Assembly: GCA_004151065.3 (NCBI GenBank) | Contig: NWUY0300056448.1 | Span: forward strand, 1 to 11,442 | DNA: 11,442 nt | Origin: Larix sibirica | Lineage: Eukaryota > Streptophyta > Pinopsida > Pinales > Pinaceae | Direction: 5' to 3' | Shown: positions 7,379-11,442 of the stretch, one piece after another | Numbering within the stretch: position 1 is the stretch's first letter | Layout: each line of letters opens with the position of its first letter | Notes under the pieces: model-generated | The model's input: the letters and a program-made list of their open reading frames with translations, nothing else | Database searches by the model: none | What the model was told of the DNA's origin: nothing | Translations under genes and position numbers: made by a program

Positions 7379-10043
7379 GTACGGTGATCGAGCAAACCTA
7401 CTCGACTAGACTGGGCTAACCAATCAGTCGTCGGTCGAGAGGACCTAGTTGTCTAGTCGACTAGGATCCTCCAACGCCATGCATTAGGATCATATTTCCC
7501 TTTTGGATATTTTTTGATAGCTTTCACTATGTGGAAGTGGAAACCACCACAGGACAAGGAACTACATCACACCCCATATCAAGCCATCATTAACCTTTCG
7601 TTTGAACCGTGGATGATCTTAAAGGATTAGCAAAACATGGTGTTTAATAAGGCCGCATCATATGATCAAATGATCACTGCCACCAACCAAGTAATAAGGG
7701 TTTCGAAAACATGATTGAATGTACATGTGAGTAATATTTGGTTTGATGTGTCGTATGATCAAACCTATCATGTGCATCCATGAGAGTTTGATCGTACCAA
7801 GTTTGATGCAACCGCCCTTCCCTATTATATGATAGAGGTCATTTTTAACAAAAAGGTATGTTCACTTATCTGAGTTCACTTATCCATATCATGGTGTGTG
7901 GAAAAAGCGATTAGTAGCCAAGTCCAAGCTATAAAAAAAAATGAAGGAGAAGAAATTCAACTCCAGGTCTGATTTTGACCCTGTAGAGCAATAAGGAGAG
8001 CCTTTTAGCCACCTACTTTGTCAGTTGTGCTAATGCAACCTATCTTAGACACAACCACCTTATCAATCAAGGATATCAAGGAATTTTGGAGATAAGTTAC
8101 AAGGTTTATGAATGAAGAATCTAACAAATAGAAATCAGGTGGTTCAATTTTTGAGCTACCCTTTGACCTCTATTTCGGATTGGCCTAGATAGTTTGGCTT
8201 TATACCTGTTCTAGTTATGGAAACTTCTACAACAACTCAAAAACCAATGTTATCATATCCATTTTTTCAAGATCTGACGAACTTTCGAAATAAAAATAGG
8301 CTGGAGTCAGTTGAAGAAACATTGCAGGCATACTAGACATTTGAGATGACCAATGCACATACACTAATTGTGCACATAGAGAATATTTTGGATATTCCCA
8401 AGGTATCAATTAGGAGTGAGGTATCCCAAGTAGCCCCCATTTTTTTAGTGGAACATAGACAACAAGTACAAGAAAGTGTTGCAGGTTCTAAGGAAATGAA
8501 AACCCAATAGGAGGCATGGGGTATATAAGATGAGGTCATAGAGATAGTTGGATGATTTGTGGGAGTAGTTGGAGGTGGTGACAATCCATAGCAGGATCCC
8601 CATGATTTTGGGACATGTTTTAAATATTAAGGAATTTAAGAGAGGATGTGGAAATGGAAGAGATGAAAGGATAATGTGCACAAGGAAACATCCCCACTAT
8701 CATCACTTAATGATTTGTCAATAATGGCACAATTGTAGTAGCTCCTGCAAGACGTTGTGCTCTATTGAGCTATGGTGTGGATCTTCCAAGACTGCACTAT
8801 GTGGTCCAATTTTTTTCAGAATAATCCTAGGATTGGGTGGTGTGATAATTCCAGTCAACTAGATAGGGATTAGAGGTGGATCTTCATACACCTTCACACT
8901 TTGATCCTTCTATTTCTAGCGGGAAATCACTTGGTTTCTACCAATGAACTAGGCCATGAAAAATTCATAGATGAAACAATGGTCCATTACAAAAATGTTG
9001 TGGTTATGAGGTTGAATTCAAATGAGGTGCAGAAAATGATATCGAGAATTAAGCATCAAAATAAAGAACTACAAGTGTCCCATTAAAAATTGCAGGTACA
9101 ACTCACAAAGGTAACAAAAGAGAGGGAGTAGGAGAGGTAGGGTTGACAATGCACAAAGAGGAAAAAATAGGTTGATTGGGCATGCATGCAAAGTAAGTGG
9201 TTGGATTTGCGCTAAGTATATGTGCAACTACTAGAGGAGGTTCTCGACTGCCAACATGGGGACTGCTTGGAGATAGTATGCACATCATGGTAGAAATTGC
9301 ATATGAGGGTGGGAAAGCTACAAAAATAATTCAAAAATGCAGTAGGATCTGTTAATGGGAAGAGTAATCCACTTGTTCAAATATGTAACCACTACAAGGG
9401 CCCAATTACACATAGCCATGGGAGAGAGCGAGCAAATTTTCACAGTTGTGTAGGAAAGATGGGATTGTTAGCATAGATGAATTGACCTATTGAGGATTTT
9501 TTGAAACAAATCAAACATATGAATTCCAAGACTCAGACCCTTGCCAACCCTCTAGAGCAGGGAACACAATTTGAATAAATTCAAGCTGTGGATGATAGAT
9601 GGAATGCACTCCATGAGGCATTACTGACAAGGAAGAGGGCCTTGAGGGAGATTCAACCTAAAATGTAGTCTGCATATCTGACGCTTCAACAATTAGATTC
9701 ATTTGCGTACCATAGTGGCAGGCCTTGGAGCATTCACAATCAACAACATTGGACAATGAAAAGGTCCCTACATTCATTGTTAGTGCCTCTATTATTTTGG
9801 TAAAAAAGAACATGTATGGAGTTCATTAACCAAGCTACGAAGATTGTCCCCAAATTGGCCCCTTCGTCTGAAGCACAAGAAGAGTAGAAGGATTGAATCG
9901 AGGGTGAGTCAATGATTATGGTTAAGGATTATGGCCCATTTTTTTTTGAAAATTTGTTGAAGGATGAACAAACATCAAGGTGCAACATCAAAGCATAGAT
10001 ATCAATGCAAGGAGCACAAAGGAAGTTGATTGCAATTGGTTAA
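7379..10043 (+). pseudogene. Long decayed reading frame of unknown function
   Basis: I do not recognise this protein. One frame reads well from 7382 to about 8215 despite stops at 7454, 7628, 7712, 7781 and 7871, with blocks such as LDWANQSVVGREDLVV, YQAIINLSFEPWMIL, VSNIWFDVSYDQ and TLSIKDIKEFWR. A second frame then carries most of 8217-10043: DIPKVSIRSEVSQVAPIF near 8390-8440, a Lys/Glu-rich, probably coiled-coil stretch near 8940-9130 (EVQKMISRIKHQNKELQV), and VDDRWNALHEALLTRKRAL near 9588-9645. About 8500-8900 is unclear. It stops at 10041-10043, about 35 bp before an LTR-like segment. No RT, protease, integrase or zinc knuckle is visible. It may be an extra (env-position) ORF of a second LTR element whose 5' part was split off by the gypsy insertion. 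The frame reads up to the gypsy LTR edge at 7378. Confidence 0.5.
7397..7465. repeat. Inverted repeat with a TCGACTAG-type core
   Basis: The arm at 7397-7410 (CCTACTCGACTAGA) is complementary to 7452-7465 (TCTAGTCGACTAGG) at 13 of 14 positions, with a 41-bp loop. The right arm contains a perfect 12-bp palindrome, CTAGTCGACTAG, at 7453-7464. It lies just outside the gypsy LTR and overlaps the start of the plus-strand decayed frame. Confidence 0.75.
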
Positions 10044-10067
10044 GAGATTAGGAATATAATTAATGGG

Positions 10068-10450
10068 CCGAGTAGGGTTGTATATTGATAGTAATCCTTG
10101 TTCCTTTTGTATATGATTTGACATGGTTAACCTTAGCAACTATTATTGTATAAAAACCCTCCAAGGCTAGGGTAAATGGGTTAGCATGTTGGTATGTTGT
10201 ATAGTTGATTATTCAATTATGTTGATCTATGTTTATAAGTATGTTTTCTATGTTATCACAAATATTTATTGTATCTTTACGAGAGATGTGATAAAGTAGT
10301 GTTTTGGGTCCCTTTAAAAATATGATTTTCTCTCCTTTATGCATGTCTAATGGAGTTGCATTACTTCCGTGTTTGTTTATACATTTTGGTTATTATGTGT
10401 TTAACCTATGACAATTATTTGGTTCTTTACTTATTTTGTTTATTAATGCA
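10068..10450 (+). repeat. LTR-like segment after the plus-strand frame, end not defined
   Basis: After the stop at 10043 comes a purine-rich stretch, ending GAGTAGGG at 10070-10077, that could be a polypurine tract. A TG start at 10079-10080 (TGTATATTGATAG) follows, with a TATA box 70 bp inside. This is the order expected at the 3' LTR of a plus-strand element. I cannot fix the right end, since no second copy is in the window and several CA dinucleotides would fit; one candidate is the CCAACA at 10657-10662. The end given here is arbitrary. Confidence 0.35.
10149..10156 (+). promoter_or_regulatory. TATA box in the LTR-like segment
   Basis: TATAAAAA is followed by a C-rich CCCTCC, as in many plant LTR promoters. 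No transcript start can be seen. Chance occurrence in AT-rich DNA is possible. Confidence 0.35.
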
Positions 10451-11442
10451 TTGAGTAAGTATAGAATTCATGTGTCATAAGATAATGATGTCTATGGATT
10501 TGTATAAATCCTATGATTTATCCCTAGCCTTCAAAAGTCTAGGCTGCACTTCAAGTGATACCTTTTTCCCTTTGGAATGATTGAAAATACCAATGCATCT
10601 AGACTACAATGGAGCTTTTGTTGGTCCCATATGAGAACCCTAGTATCTATTAAATGCCAACACACTAATAAGATTTAAACATATAATCATGGATATCATG
10701 GAAACACGTACCTATATTCATTCTTAAGTAGATCCACACAAAATGCATGCACAAATTCTTCATCAAATTCAAATCCAAAGAGCTTAATTACAAAGAGGAA
10801 AAATAATACTTAAATAACTATCGCTTAATAATGGTTGAAGAAAATCACTATGTAATATTGATTCACCACGCAACCATAGGGAGTAGGGTTGGAATTTCAA
10901 ATCCAATCCACCCATCAAATTTGATAGTTTGAACAATTTTATGAAACATTTTACACATTTTTTGAAGATTTATGATGGTTAATCTTGATTTATCACTGTA
11001 TTTGATGGACAAAACACTTTGTGAAGGTCAATTTTCCTGTCAAATTCCCTCCCTAATAGGGAGTAATCCCTCCAAAAATCAACACCAACTTGTGCTCCAA
11101 TGTAGATAGTAAAATTTTAAACATTGATTTCCATATTCGTGTCAAATTCCTTTGATTAGAGCGAGTCATTAAGCAACATGGTTATGTAGGGGACATTTTC
11201 CTATTTATTCCATGGCTTCTACACTTACATAACCTCTAATACTCATGAGTTATTCATTCTAGTTAGAGGTAATTAAAGACTTGGATCCAATGCCCTCTTA
11301 AAATGTAACACGAGAATGAGAGTTACTAGATTTATGGTTGAACTTCCATCAACCGACATGTCAAAGGTAAATAAACTAGATTTTTAATAGATGGGTAAAG
11401 AAATAACAAGTCCAAAGCAATATTATGGCCATTGTTGACACA
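10451..11442. other. AT-rich stretch with no identified gene
   Basis: No frame on either strand reads as protein over more than a few dozen codons, and I see no tRNA-like, rRNA-like or array-like structure. On the minus strand, TGTTGGCA at 10662-10655 could be the start of another LTR, but no further support is present. It is probably degraded repeat DNA. Confidence 0.4.

Noticed and set aside
8227-8681. Three minus-strand open frames of 60-83 codons
   Set aside because: They overlap each other in different frames and lie antisense to the readable plus-strand remnant; no motif or start context supports them.
10655-10662. Minus-strand TGTTGGCA as the start of a further LTR
   Set aside because: Only the terminal bases fit; no primer site, partner copy or target duplication is visible, so it is mentioned only as a possibility for the unresolved right end.

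Overview
This window looks like repeat-rich nuclear DNA of a plant. A gymnosperm seems most likely, judging from the style of the retroelement proteins and their heavy decay, but that is inference. I see no intact gene, no host gene, no rRNA or tRNA gene and no CRISPR array. Almost everything that can be read is the remains of two LTR-retrotransposon-like units in opposite orientation.

Positions 1-7378, minus strand: a Ty3/gypsy element, cut off at the left edge of the window. From its 5' end (high coordinates) it holds a candidate 245-bp LTR (7134-7378), a primer-binding site resembling the complement of the tRNA-Glu 3' end (7120-7132), a leader with coding remnants (about 5960-7010), Gag with a capsid-like region and two zinc knuckles (about 5860-4261), aspartic protease (about 4260-3590), an unexpected second Gag-capsid-like domain (about 3399-2820), reverse transcriptase (about 2480-1490), RNase H (about 1490-764, partly duplicated in tandem) and the start of integrase (about 775-1). 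The element is broken by many in-frame stops, several frame changes, two tandem duplications and lost catalytic residues (RT YxDD to YFDN, RNase H Asp to Asn, integrase Asp to Ala, one knuckle Cys to Phe). It cannot be autonomous.

Positions 7379-10043, plus strand: a long decayed reading frame of about 2.66 kb that I do not recognise. It stays readable right up to the outer edge of the gypsy LTR at 7378/7379. This suggests that the gypsy element inserted, in reverse, into an older plus-strand element. The frame ends at a stop at 10041-10043. A purine-rich tract and an LTR-like segment with a TATA box follow (from about 10079). The reading frame would then occupy the slot just before a 3' LTR, where some plant gypsy lineages carry an extra or env-like ORF.

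Positions about 10450-11442: AT-rich sequence without a convincing gene, RNA or repeat, probably more decayed repeat DNA.

The most unusual points are the second Gag-like domain between protease and RT in the same frame as the protease, the unrecognised 2.66-kb plus-strand frame, and the nested layout that splits it.
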